Both the position numbers and the translations under genes were made by a program. Positions 46,381-55,019 of a DNA stretch of 64,000 nt are shown in pieces. The notes under the pieces are model-generated. The model saw nothing but the letters and a program-made list of their open reading frames with translations, ran no database searches and was not told the origin of the DNA. Within the stretch, counting starts at the first letter, position 1, and each line of letters starts with the position of its first letter. The stretch is from Rhodospirillales bacterium (lineage in GTDB: Bacteria; Pseudomonadota; Alphaproteobacteria; Rhodospirillales; SHVQ01): assembly GCA_009694195.1 (NCBI GenBank), contig SHVQ01000001.1, positions 1-64,000 on the forward strand, in the 5' to 3' direction.

Positions 46381-47250
46381 ATGGCTGTTGTCACGCGTTT
46401 CGCGCCGAGCCCCACGGGGCATCTCCACCTCGGCCACGCGTACGCCGCTCTTTTCGCTCACGCCCGCGCGGCGGAGGCGAGACGGTCGGGCGCGAACGGC
46501 CGCTTTATCCTTCGCATCGAAGACATCGATCGCGGCCGGTGCCGCCCCGAGTTCGAGGCCGCGATCCTCGAGGACCTGGCATGGCTCGGCCTCAGCTGGG
46601 AAGAGCCGGTCCGACGCCAGGCTGAGCACATGGACGATTACGCGAAGGCGCTCTCGCGGCTCGAAGCCGCGGGCGTGATCTATCCCTGCTTCTGTACCCG
46701 GAAGGCGATCGAGGCCGAGATCGCCGCCGCTTCGCACGCTCCCCATGCGCCGCCCGGAGGCGCCGACGGGTCGTTCTATCCTGGCACCTGCCGGCGGCTT
46801 CACGCGGACGAGCGCGCACGCCGGGTCCGGGCGGGCGAGCGTTACGCGCTCCGCCTGGACATCGAGCAAGCCCTCGCAACGACGGGCCCGGTCACCTGGT
46901 CGGACGCCGTGGCCGGAACGGTTGGCGCCGATCCGCGGGCTTTCGGAGACATTGTGCTCGCACGCAAAGACGTGATGACAAGCTATCATCTCGCGGTGAC
47001 GGTCGACGATCATCTTCAAGGAGTGACGCTGGTGACGCGCGGGAAGGACCTTTTGCCGTCAACCGATGTCCACCGCGTGCTGCAGGCCCTCCTGGGCCTT
47101 CGAACGCCAAGCTACCATCATCATCCTTTGGTGACGGATGCGTCGGGCAAGCGGTTCGCGAAGCGGGACTCGTCGGTGACGCTGCGGGCGCTGCGAGCGG
47201 CCGGCCGCACTCCGGCGGAGGTGGCCGCGCTCGCCGGATTCGCGCCATGA
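46381..47250 (+). CDS. gluQ: Glutamyl-Q tRNA(Asp) synthetase
   Basis: Truncated glutamyl-tRNA-synthetase paralogue (289 residues) that attaches glutamate to the queuosine base of tRNA(Asp). The HIGH-type motif is HLHLGHA (14-20) after RFAPSPTG, and the KMSKS-type loop is KRFAKRD near residue 258. Zinc ligands are in CFC and YPGTC. There is no C-terminal anticodon-binding domain, which separates it from gltX. The ATG at 46381 matches the family start; the stop overlaps the thermonuclease start by 4 bp. Confidence 0.95.
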   Translation: MAVVTRFAPSPTGHLHLGHAYAALFAHARAAEARRSGANGRFILRIEDIDRGRCRPEFEAAILEDLAWLGLSWEEPVRRQAEHMDDYAKALSRLEAAGVIYPCFCTRKAIEAEIAAASHAPHAPPGGADGSFYPGTCRRLHADERARRVRAGERYALRLDIEQALATTGPVTWSDAVAGTVGADPRAFGDIVLARKDVMTSYHLAVTVDDHLQGVTLVTRGKDLLPSTDVHRVLQALLGLRTPSYHHHPLVTDASGKRFAKRDSSVTLRALRAAGRTPAEVAALAGFAP

Positions 47251-48065
47251 GATCCTTAGGCTTCAGTTTTGCGGCCCGGCTTGGCTTCGCCTTCGCGTGC
47301 ACCCTTCTCGCGCCCGCGCAAGGATCGACAGCCGGCTTTTCTGACCTGGAGATCGGGGGCAGTGCGATCGTGAAGGAGATCGTGGACGGCGACACAGTTG
47401 TCCTCGACCCCGCGGTCGATGGACGCACGGTGGTTCGTCTCGTCGGCATACAAGCACCGAAGCTCCCGCTTGATCGGCCGAATTTTCCGACTTGGCCTCT
47501 CGCTGACGAAGCAAAGAGCGCGCTTGAACACCTCGTGCTCAACAAGAAGGCGACGCTCGGCTTCGGCGGTCAGCGGACCGACCGCCACGGCCGCCATCTG
47601 GCCCATCTGCAGACCGACGAAGGCCTTTGGGTTCAAGGCGCGATGCTGAGACAGGGGATGGCGCGCGTTTATACGTTTGCCGATAACCGGGCGAGGGCCC
47701 GCGAAATGCTCGCGATCGAAGCCGAGGCTCGCGCCGCCCGTCGCGGCATCTGGAACCATCCCTATTACGCAATCCGGACGCCCGAGTCGGTTGCGCGCGA
47801 CATCGGCACCTTCCAGATCGTGGAGGGCCAAGTGGTCGACGCGGCGAAGGCGAAAGGCCGCATCTATCTCAATTTCGGCCCGGACTGGCGAACCGATTTC
47901 ACGGCCTCGCTGTCGACGGAAGCCGCCCGCCAGTTCCCGCGGCAGGGGATCGAGCCGCTCTCGCTGAAGGGGAGGCAGGTTCAAGTGCGGGGGTGGGTCA
48001 CGAAATCGAACGGGCCCGCGATCGAAGTCACCCACCCGGAGCAGATTCAGATTCTGGACAAGTGA
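47247..48065 (+). CDS. Secreted thermonuclease-family (SNc) protein
   Basis: Exported protein of 272 residues with a signal peptide (about 1-29) and a staphylococcal-nuclease domain (about 38-170). The domain begins IVKEIVDGDTVVL and carries RLVGIQAPK and DRHGRHLAHL; the metal-binding Asp and catalytic Arg positions appear present. The C-terminal part (about 185-272) looks like an added OB-type region. It overlaps gluQ by 4 bp. Confidence 0.9.
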   Translation: MRSLGFSFAARLGFAFACTLLAPAQGSTAGFSDLEIGGSAIVKEIVDGDTVVLDPAVDGRTVVRLVGIQAPKLPLDRPNFPTWPLADEAKSALEHLVLNKKATLGFGGQRTDRHGRHLAHLQTDEGLWVQGAMLRQGMARVYTFADNRARAREMLAIEAEARAARRGIWNHPYYAIRTPESVARDIGTFQIVEGQVVDAAKAKGRIYLNFGPDWRTDFTASLSTEAARQFPRQGIEPLSLKGRQVQVRGWVTKSNGPAIEVTHPEQIQILDK

Positions 48066-48119
48066 ACCGGCTCCGCTGCAATCTTGTCCGCCATTGCACC
48101 TCAATCCATATTCAAATCG

Positions 48120-49625
48120 ATGACGACCATCTCCCGCCTCCGGCGTTTCGTCGCGGCAGCCCTTGCCGGGGCCGCCCTCCTCAACCTTGCCGCGTGTAGC
48201 GTCAATCCGGCGACCGGCCGGCAAAGCTTTACCGGCTTCATGTCGCGCGAAGAGGAGCTTCGCATCGGGGCCGAGGAGCACCCGAAGATATTGAAGCAGT
48301 TCGGCGGCGAATATGCGGACAGGAATTTCGACGAGTACGTGGCGCGGATGGGCCTCGCCCTCTCCAAAGTCTCGGACGTGCCCGATCTTCCATACAAGAT
48401 CACCGTGCTCAACGACGACCAGGTCAACGCCTTTGCGCTCCCGGGCGGCTACGTCTACATCACGCGCGGCCTCCTGATGCTGGCGGAAAACGAGGCGGAG
48501 GTGGCGGGCGTTCTCTCGCACGAGATCGGCCACGTCACGGCCCGCCATACGGCCGAGCGCTACAGTCAAGCCATGTTGGCGAACATCGGGTTGATGGGCC
48601 TCGGCATTCTCGGAGCTTCGGTTGGCGTTCCAGGCGAAGCCGGTCAGTTGGCCTCGTACGGGCTCCAAGCCGCTATCATGGGCTTTTCGCGGGAGCAAGA
48701 GCTGGAGGCCGACATGCTCGGCGTCCGCTATATGACGCGCGCCGGCTATCACCCGGAAGGCATGACCAGCTTTTTCCAGAAACTGGAGACCCACACGAAG
48801 CTGCAGGCGGCGATGCGCGGCGATCCCCAAGCCGATCAATACAATTTCATGTCCAGCCATCCGCGCACGACGGATCGCATCGCGCAAGCCGTCAAGCTGG
48901 CCAATATGGCGGTCCCGCCAAACGCCCGCTTCGAGCGCCAGGCCTATCTGAGCAGAATCGACGGCCTCATCTTCGGTGACGATCCGAAACAGGGGGTGCG
49001 CAAGGGGCGCGTGTTCGCCCATCCCGATCTCCGGTTTCAGTTCACCGTTCCCCAAGGCTTCACTTTATTCAACAGCCCGACACGCGTCGTTGCCCTCCAT
49101 CCGCAAGGCGCCAGCATCCGATTCGATATGGAGGCACAAAACAAAGCGCGGTCCGTAAAGTCGATCAGCGCTTATTTGGCGAATGATTGGGGCCGCTCCC
49201 TGTCGCTAAAAAACGTCGAGACGATCAGCGTGAAAGAGAAGCAGGGAGACATGGAGGGAGCCACCGCCGTTGCGCGGCTGCAGACCAAAAGCGGGCCTGC
49301 CGACCTTCGGTTGGTGGCTATCCGAGGAGGTTCCGAACAAATATTCCGTTTCATTTTTCTGACCCCGCCGCAACTGACCGGTCAGCTTGCGGCGGAGCTG
49401 CAACGAACGACCTACAGTCTCCAGCGGCTGACGGATGAAGAGGCGGCCGCCATCAAGCCGCTCCGCATCAAAGTGACAACAGTGCAAGCGGGCGACACGG
49501 TGGAGAAACTCGCCGAACGCATGGCCGTCGAGAAATTCAAAGTCGAGTGGTTTGAGCTTCTGAACAGCGTCAAGCGGACGCAGCCGCTCGTGCCGGGGAC
49601 GCAGGTCAAAATCGTGGTCGGCTGA
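48120..49625 (+). CDS. M48-family metalloprotease lipoprotein with LysM-like tail
   Basis: Periplasmic BepA/LoiP-like zinc protease, 501 residues. The lipobox LAAC gives a lipidated Cys26; the zinc motif is HEIGH (134-138) and the third ligand is in ELEAD. The C-terminal region (about 445-500) has a LysM-type pattern TVQAGDTVEKLAERM and ends PGTQVKIVVG. Such proteins take part in outer-membrane protein quality control. The ATG at 48120 is chosen because it gives a proper signal peptide; a TTG 36 nt upstream does not. It is convergent with carD. Confidence 0.94.
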   Translation: MTTISRLRRFVAAALAGAALLNLAACSVNPATGRQSFTGFMSREEELRIGAEEHPKILKQFGGEYADRNFDEYVARMGLALSKVSDVPDLPYKITVLNDDQVNAFALPGGYVYITRGLLMLAENEAEVAGVLSHEIGHVTARHTAERYSQAMLANIGLMGLGILGASVGVPGEAGQLASYGLQAAIMGFSREQELEADMLGVRYMTRAGYHPEGMTSFFQKLETHTKLQAAMRGDPQADQYNFMSSHPRTTDRIAQAVKLANMAVPPNARFERQAYLSRIDGLIFGDDPKQGVRKGRVFAHPDLRFQFTVPQGFTLFNSPTRVVALHPQGASIRFDMEAQNKARSVKSISAYLANDWGRSLSLKNVETISVKEKQGDMEGATAVARLQTKSGPADLRLVAIRGGSEQIFRFIFLTPPQLTGQLAAELQRTTYSLQRLTDEEAAAIKPLRIKVTTVQAGDTVEKLAERMAVEKFKVEWFELLNSVKRTQPLVPGTQVKIVVG

Positions 49626-49631
49626 CGTCGA

Positions 49632-49649
49632 GGGCCGCGAGATCGGCCC
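49632..49649. terminator. Hairpin between M48 gene and carD
   Basis: Perfect 6-bp stem GGGCCG/CGGCCC with a 6-nt loop lies between the convergent stops. There is no T tract, so its activity as an intrinsic terminator is uncertain. Confidence 0.3.
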
Positions 49650-49693
49650 CGTCCGACCGCCGCCCGCGATTTTCTTCGGGAAACGCTCCGGAA

Positions 49694-50368
49694 CTACGCC
49701 GCGGCCAGAAGGCCTTCCAGTTTTTCGGTCGCCGCGTCCACGTCGGTCCGCTCAACCGCAGCCAGCTCGCACGCAAGCCGGTCGCGCGCCGCTTCGTAGA
49801 TTTGGCGCTCGCTGAAGGATTGGTCTGGCTGCCCCACGTTGCGATGGAGATCGCGGACGACTTCCGCGATCGAGATCGGATCGCCGGAATTGATCTTCGC
49901 TTCGTACTCCTGGGCACGCCGGCTCCACATCGTGCGCTTGACCCGCGCACGGCCCTTCAACGTCACCAGTGCCGTCTCCATCATTTTCCGTGTCGAGAGC
50001 TTGCGAAGGCCCGCGCTATCGACCTTGCCGATGGGAACGCGCAACGTCATACGGTCGCGCTCGAAGGAAATCACATAGAGTTGCAGCTTCTGCTCGGCGA
50101 TGACGCGCATCTCGATGACGAGGACGCGACCGACGCCGTGGGTCGGGTAGACGACGAAGTCGCCGGGCGAGAAGACGAGGTCATGGGCGCTCGGCCGCTT
50201 CTCTTTCTCAGGGTGTTCCGCCTTGCTCGGCTTGACCAAACGAAGCGGCTTCGCCGGCTGCGGCTTCTTCGCCCTCTGGGCAGCCTTTTTCGGCTGCGGC
50301 TTCTTCGGTTTGTTCCGTTTTTGTGTACGCACGCTTTTCGGTTTGCGCGCAGGTTTCTTCTTCCGCAT
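49694..50368 (-). CDS. carD: CarD-family transcription regulator with long basic N-terminal tail
   Basis: Binds RNA polymerase beta and stabilises open complexes, mainly at rRNA and housekeeping promoters. The CarD/CdnL domain spans about residues 65-220 and starts FSPGDFVVYPTHGVGRV, followed by the RNAP-interaction part and the C-terminal helical DNA-binding part with TMWSRRAQEYEAKINSGD. Residues 1-62 form a Lys/Pro/Ala-rich tail of the histone H1/AlgP type that is much longer than in the usual protein of about 165 residues. The start ATG could be later within the tail. It is the left border of the accessory interval. Confidence 0.94.
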   Translation of the reverse strand: MRKKKPARKPKSVRTQKRNKPKKPQPKKAAQRAKKPQPAKPLRLVKPSKAEHPEKEKRPSAHDLVFSPGDFVVYPTHGVGRVLVIEMRVIAEQKLQLYVISFERDRMTLRVPIGKVDSAGLRKLSTRKMMETALVTLKGRARVKRTMWSRRAQEYEAKINSGDPISIAEVVRDLHRNVGQPDQSFSERQIYEAARDRLACELAAVERTDVDAATEKLEGLLAAA

Positions 50369-50725
50369 GGGGTCCTATACGTACATCCAACGCTTGTTAC
50401 GAACACCCCTTCTGGTCCGCTATGCTCCTTTGCGGACGCCGGGGCCCAACTGGTTGTATCCCGGAGCCAAAAATCCCATTGGGCGACAACCAAAACCGGC
50501 CAAGGCGACGGCCGGTGAAATACATATTACACAAAATAGTTATAAAAACAACCTCAGGCAGTACGAGATGTTGTGGACAAAATGGCAACACGTACGATCT
50601 ATTGATTGTCAATCATCTTTTTCCTGAGATGGCCGGTCGCAATTCGCGAGGCTGGCCCGGCGTCCTAGATATATAACGCCCGGAGCGGCATGCCAGCCCC
50701 ACGACGAACGACGCATTTGTTCGGT
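50369..50725. other. Intergenic region upstream of carD with an AT-rich stretch
   Basis: The 357-bp gap between carD and the first alpha/beta hydrolase holds no recognisable gene. Bases about 50515-50640 are clearly AT-richer than the surroundings. This stretch includes a 13-bp palindrome TGATTG-T-CAATCA at 50603-50615. Part of it may hold carD promoter elements. Confidence 0.5.
50603..50615. promoter_or_regulatory. Palindrome TGATTGTCAATCA in AT-rich intergenic region
   Basis: A perfect 6-1-6 palindrome lies between the carD start and the end of the hydrolase gene. It resembles dimeric regulator sites, but the spacing is not that of an FNR/FixK box (TTGA-N6-TCAA). It could also be a short hairpin. 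Confidence 0.3.
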
Positions 50726-51595
50726 TTAAAGGGCAACCCCAGGGGGAGCCCGGCGATCCCGCCGAGGCCAGCGTCCGGCACCAACGGCAGCCAGGAATTC
50801 CTGACACACGCGGTTGAAAAGCGTCGGCTCCTCAAGATTGATGGTATGCCCGGTCTTCGGAAAAACGCAAAGGCCTGAGCGTCCAAGGGTGCGCTTCAAG
50901 AACAAAGCGGGTTCAAGGCAGTTCTCGTCCTCGTCGCCCACCAGGATCAATGCCGGGGTCTGCATCTTCCGAAGCCGCGGCTCGAGTTCGTAAACAGAGG
51001 GGCGGGTCCTCGGAAGACCCCGCAAGGTGAGCGCCGACCCAAGCGCAGAGTGCCCTCCGAATCGGCGCGTGAATTCCGCCCATCCGCGCGGGTCCTTGTT
51101 TAAAAACTGCACCCTGTTGGGCCGAACCGCGTGGGCTTTCGCCGCCGCCGCGACGCCCGCGCGCTCGAACGCGCGGGTTTCCTCGTCGATGGACTCAAGG
51201 AACGTCTTCCGCCGCGCCCTGTTGGACCCATAACCAACGCCCGCGATCACGACCGCGTGCGCCCGTTTCGGGTAGCGGAGCGCGAAATGAAGCGCTGCGT
51301 AGCCGCCCTGGGAAAGCCCGATCACCGCCGCCCGCTTGATCTTCAGGTGGTCCAATACGGCGGCCACGTCGTCCGCCGCCCGATTCTGGGAATAGGCCGC
51401 CGGATCGTCCGGAACATCGGACGGCGGGTAGCCGCGCGCGTTGAACGCGATGCACCGGTTGCGGCGGCTGAAATAGCGGATCTGCGGCTCCCAGCTCCGA
51501 CAATCGCCGCCGAACTCGTGCACGAAGATAATCGGGCTTCCGGTACCGGTGTCTTCGTAATAAAGGCGCACGCGGCCGGCGCGGGCAAACGGCAT
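50726..51595 (-). CDS. Alpha/beta hydrolase A, tandem copy
   Basis: Alpha/beta-fold hydrolase of 289 residues. The nucleophile is Ser in GLSQGG, the acid in VGDEDENCLEP and the histidine in KTGHTINLEEP. The family is that of 3-oxoadipate enol-lactonase-like and other small-ester/lactone hydrolases. The ATG at 51595 gives the N-terminus MPFARAGRVRLYYEDTG; the longer in-frame extension is not conserved. It lies 10 bp after its paralogue. The pairing with CMD-type genes suggests a ring-cleavage lactone substrate, but that is inferred. Confidence 0.9.
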   Translation of the reverse strand: MPFARAGRVRLYYEDTGTGSPIIFVHEFGGDCRSWEPQIRYFSRRNRCIAFNARGYPPSDVPDDPAAYSQNRAADDVAAVLDHLKIKRAAVIGLSQGGYAALHFALRYPKRAHAVVIAGVGYGSNRARRKTFLESIDEETRAFERAGVAAAAKAHAVRPNRVQFLNKDPRGWAEFTRRFGGHSALGSALTLRGLPRTRPSVYELEPRLRKMQTPALILVGDEDENCLEPALFLKRTLGRSGLCVFPKTGHTINLEEPTLFNRVCQEFLAAVGAGRWPRRDRRAPPGVAL

Positions 51596-51605
51596 GGCTT
51601 CCGTC

Positions 51606-52481
51606 CTAAAGCGCGCTGCCGACGCGGGCGCGGGGATCGCGCTTGTCCCAGCGGCCCTGTTCGACGAGCGCGAAAAAGTCGTGGCAAGCTTCGTTGAACC
51701 AATCCGGTTCCTCGAGATTGACGGCGTGGCCGGATTTCGGAAAAATCCACAATCCGGCGCGCGGAATGACACGCTTCAAGAATAGGCTCGGCTCGAGGCA
51801 AGGCTCGTCCTCGTCGCCCGTGATGATCAGGGCGGGCGCGGCGATGCGCCTGATCTTGCGCTCCATCCGATAGAGGGAGGGGCGCGCCTTCTGCACACCG
51901 CGCTGCGTCCGCGCCGAACCCTCGGCCGAATGCTCGGCGTACTGGGCGACGAACTCCTCCCACCCGCGCGGGTCCTTGCTGCGGAACTGGATGCGCAGCG
52001 GGCCAAGCCCTTGTGCCTTCGCGATCCTGGCAGCGCCCTCGCGCTCAAACGTCCGTGCGTTGTTCTCGATCACAGCGATGAATTCTTTTCGCTTTTCCGC
52101 AATGGAGCCGAAGCCCGCACCCGCGACCACGATCGATCGCGTCCGCCGGGGGTGGCGAATCGCGAAATTGACGGCCATGTGCGCGCCCATGGAGAGGCCG
52201 ACGACGTGGGATTTTTCGATTTTGAGATGCGACAGCACGGCCGCAACATCGTCGGTTGAAATGTCCTGACCATAAGCCGCTTGTTTTTTAGGCACGTCGG
52301 AGGGCGGATAGCCGCGCGCGTTGAACGTGATGCAGCGATAGAGCCGCGAGAAATAACGAACCTGGGGCTCCCAGCTCCTGCAGTCGCCGGCGAACTCGTG
52401 GACGAAGATGATCGGCCGGCCTTTCCCCGTCACTTCGTAATAGAGCTTCACACCCTTCGATACGGCGAATGGCATAGGCAT
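51606..52481 (-). CDS. Alpha/beta hydrolase B, tandem copy
   Basis: Paralogue of the adjacent hydrolase, 291 residues, with Ser in GLSMGAH, acid in TGDEDEPCLEP and His in KSGHAVNLEEP. Shared blocks such as IIFVHEFAGDCRSWEPQVRY and FNARGYPPSDVP show recent duplication. The ATG at 52481 is preferred because GGGGAGC lies 3-9 nt upstream; the next ATG (52475) is possible. The gene pair runs on the minus strand, with the FecR-RTX gene divergent 289 bp away. Confidence 0.9.
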   Translation of the reverse strand: MPMPFAVSKGVKLYYEVTGKGRPIIFVHEFAGDCRSWEPQVRYFSRLYRCITFNARGYPPSDVPKKQAAYGQDISTDDVAAVLSHLKIEKSHVVGLSMGAHMAVNFAIRHPRRTRSIVVAGAGFGSIAEKRKEFIAVIENNARTFEREGAARIAKAQGLGPLRIQFRSKDPRGWEEFVAQYAEHSAEGSARTQRGVQKARPSLYRMERKIRRIAAPALIITGDEDEPCLEPSLFLKRVIPRAGLWIFPKSGHAVNLEEPDWFNEACHDFFALVEQGRWDKRDPRARVGSAL

Positions 52482-52770
52482 GCTCCCCTGCTCAACGCGC
52501 GTTCGCGCGAGCTTGCCCCCAAGGACCGCGTCGATCAAGCGGCGCAAGCCGCCCGCGCAGGTGTGATGATCGTCACAGTTGCACCGCGTTTCGATTCATC
52601 AACCCTTAAACCATCGAGGCTACCTTTCACGACGCGGCCAGACCACCGGCCGCCAACGAGAAGAAAAAACGGGAAGGCAGAGTTCTTGCCTTGGCGGAGC
52701 TCCATTCGACCCCGGCCGCGCGTCCTTTGGACGAGCGCGCCGGCCGCGAGCGACAACAGGAGGCCGACAC

Positions 52771-54501
52771 ATGGATTTCTCCCAAGCCGCATCCGATCCG
52801 CGGGGACTCGCGATCGGCAAAGTCGAGACTGCATCGGGCCAGGTTTTCGTCGTGCGCTCCGACGGCGAGCGCGCCCTGCTGCAAAAAGGCGATCCTGTAT
52901 TCCAGGGCGACACCATCGAGACCGGCGAGGACGGCGCTCTGTCTCTTACCCTTGCCGACGACAGCGAATTCTCGCTCGGGCAGAACGGCCAGATGGTCAT
53001 GGATGAGCTCGCCTACGACGCCGCGAGCGGCTCCGGTTCGGCAAACCTCACGGTGCTCACGGGCATGTTCGTTTTCGTGAGCGGCGCGATCGCGAAGACC
53101 GGCGTCGACGCCATGATCATCCACACGCCCGTGATGACGATCGGGGTCCGCGGCACGATGATCGCCGGCCGGGCCGGCGCGGAAGGCCACGAGAACGTCG
53201 TCACCCTGCTGACGGAAGCAAACGGCGTCGTCGGCGAGATCGCCGTCGTCAATGACGGCGGCGTGCAAGTGCTGAACCAAGCCAATCAGATGCTTCGTCT
53301 CTCGAGCTTCTACCAAGCTCCGCCCGCGCCGGTGGTCGCCACCAATGCCGACGTGAAGTCCTTTTTCGGTGCGACCTTCGAAAAAACGCATCACCCTCTC
53401 GTGCCCGCCGAGCCCGCGCTTCATCAGCGGGGCGGCGCATCGCACGAGCCGGCGACAAGCGATGCCCTCCATGCCGCCGCCCTGCCGCCGTCCGGAAAGC
53501 GCGTTCCAAGCGAGCGGGTTGCCGATGTGTCGGCCGGCACCGATACGGTCGAGAGACCGGACGTTCGGGAGCTGCGGCCGGAAATGGAGGAGTCCTGGCC
53601 ACCGCTCCGTGCGCAGCGCTTGTTCCCGCACGATGCCGGCGGCGATTACTTCGGCGATCTCTCGAATCCGGTCTTCGGGCTTCTCGAACAAAGCATCGGG
53701 ACCTCGGCGTTCCTCTCGTTCCTCATCGCGCGCTATCGGTTCTTGAATGCGCTGGAATTTCGTCTCCCCGAGCACCACGCGTTCGACTCCGTCCACACTG
53801 ACGGGATAGCGTCGTCCTCCGGCTCGCAGCCCCTCGTCCAAATTCTGGGCGATGTGCAGAACGACGTGCTGCACGGGACGATATTCAACGATTACATCGC
53901 CGGGAATGACGGCAACGATCAGCTGTACGGCCACGTCGGCAACGATACGCTCACCGGCGGCAACGGAATGGACCGCCTTTACGGCGGCAGCGGCGAGGAT
54001 GCGCTCAGCGGCGACGCCCATCCGGACATGCTGTTCGGCGAGGAAGGAAACGACCGGCTCTTTGGGGGCGGCGGCAACGACATCCTCGTCGGCGGCCTCG
54101 GCCGGGATCTGCTAACGGGGGGCGCCGGGGCGGACGCGTTCCGCTACGACCGGGTCGAAGACGGAACCGGGATTGCCGTCAACGGCACCCTCGGCGAGAC
54201 CGTGACGACGGACGTCATCGCCGACTTCCAAGCCGGCGTCGACCGGCTCGTGTTCGACGCCGACGTCTTCGGTTTCGCTCCAGGGAGCGCCGTCGAGGGG
54301 GTCAACTTCTTCGTCGTCGATGGCCGCTACGATGGCACCAATGCCGGCGGCGGCAGCTACGACGACCACGCGCCCGCCCTCATCCGCGACAACACCGGGA
54401 CGATCTACTACGACGCGAACGGCAGCGAGCAGGGCTACACGGTCGTCGCCCGCGTCGAAGGGGACGCGCAGGTTCAGGCGTCGGATATCAAGCTCGAGTA
54501 A
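52771..54501 (+). CDS. FecR-domain protein with RTX calcium-binding repeats
   Basis: Likely secreted protein of 576 residues. The N-terminal part (about 15-135) is a FecR-like domain with VRSDGERALLQKGDPVFQGD and TIGVRGT. A variable Pro-rich region follows. Residues about 358-460 hold hemolysin-type repeats of the GGxGxDxLxG kind, including GGSGEDALSG and GGGGNDILVGG, which bind calcium. There is no N-terminal signal peptide, so type I secretion with a C-terminal signal is expected; no ABC or outer-membrane export genes are nearby. The ATG follows GGAGG with good spacing. The FecR-RTX combination occurs in some Alphaproteobacteria but its role is unknown. Confidence 0.88.
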   Translation: MDFSQAASDPRGLAIGKVETASGQVFVVRSDGERALLQKGDPVFQGDTIETGEDGALSLTLADDSEFSLGQNGQMVMDELAYDAASGSGSANLTVLTGMFVFVSGAIAKTGVDAMIIHTPVMTIGVRGTMIAGRAGAEGHENVVTLLTEANGVVGEIAVVNDGGVQVLNQANQMLRLSSFYQAPPAPVVATNADVKSFFGATFEKTHHPLVPAEPALHQRGGASHEPATSDALHAAALPPSGKRVPSERVADVSAGTDTVERPDVRELRPEMEESWPPLRAQRLFPHDAGGDYFGDLSNPVFGLLEQSIGTSAFLSFLIARYRFLNALEFRLPEHHAFDSVHTDGIASSSGSQPLVQILGDVQNDVLHGTIFNDYIAGNDGNDQLYGHVGNDTLTGGNGMDRLYGGSGEDALSGDAHPDMLFGEEGNDRLFGGGGNDILVGGLGRDLLTGGAGADAFRYDRVEDGTGIAVNGTLGETVTTDVIADFQAGVDRLVFDADVFGFAPGSAVEGVNFFVVDGRYDGTNAGGGSYDDHAPALIRDNTGTIYYDANGSEQGYTVVARVEGDAQVQASDIKLE

Positions 54502-54510
54502 AAGGAAGGC

Positions 54511-54921
54511 TCACGCCGCGGGGCGCCGCGGGGCCTTTTGGAGATCGATGCCCTCCTCCGTCAACACCTCGCGGGCGAGGCGGAACGCCTCGGAGCCGAC
54601 TGGTACGCCGCAGTAGATCGTGATCTGAATAAGCGTTTCCCGGACCTCGTCGAGCGTGCAGCCGTTCCGGAGCGCGCCGCGTACGTGGATGCGGAAGTGG
54701 TTCGGCCGGTTGAGCGCGGCAAGGATGCAGAGATTGTTGAGGCTTCGCTGCTTCCGGCTGAGGCCAGAGCTGCCCCACGAGACCCCCCAGCAGTACTCGG
54801 TGACCATTTCCTCGAATTCGCGGTCGAACGCGTCGACGGTCTTCAGCGACTTCTCGACGTAGTCCTCGCCCAGCACCGCCTTCCGGATCTTGAGGCCGGC
54901 TTCGTACAGCTTCGATGGCAT
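54511..54921 (-). CDS. Carboxymuconolactone-decarboxylase-family protein 1
   Basis: Protein of 136 residues resembling PcaC (4-carboxymuconolactone decarboxylase): it has EYCWG, LSRKQRSLNNLCILAALNRP and HVRGALRNG, the usual decarboxylase blocks. The AhpD-type CxxC is absent, so peroxidase activity is unlikely. The ATG at 54921 is placed at MPSKLYEAG, shared with its paralogue. It is convergent with the FecR-RTX gene (9 bp). Confidence 0.9.
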   Translation of the reverse strand: MPSKLYEAGLKIRKAVLGEDYVEKSLKTVDAFDREFEEMVTEYCWGVSWGSSGLSRKQRSLNNLCILAALNRPNHFRIHVRGALRNGCTLDEVRETLIQITIYCGVPVGSEAFRLAREVLTEEGIDLQKAPRRPAA

Positions 54922-55019
54922 GTCTCGACTCCTCGTTGGTCGTCGGTTGAACCGACCCAACGATAGCCGCGACGACGGAAACGAGCGAGTCGAGGAAAAC
55001 CGGGCGCGTACGGACGAGG

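Noticed and set aside
47256-49055. Minus-strand open frame of 599 codons opposite the thermonuclease and M48 genes
   Set aside because: Two certain genes lie on the other strand. No domain is visible in the antisense product.
50603-50615. FNR/FixK box in the AT-rich stretch
   Set aside because: The half sites are TTGA and TCAA but only three bases apart; FNR/FixK sites need six.
52627-54021. Minus-strand open frame of 464 codons opposite the FecR-RTX gene
   Set aside because: The plus strand has FecR and RTX repeats with a good start signal. The minus-strand product has no pattern.
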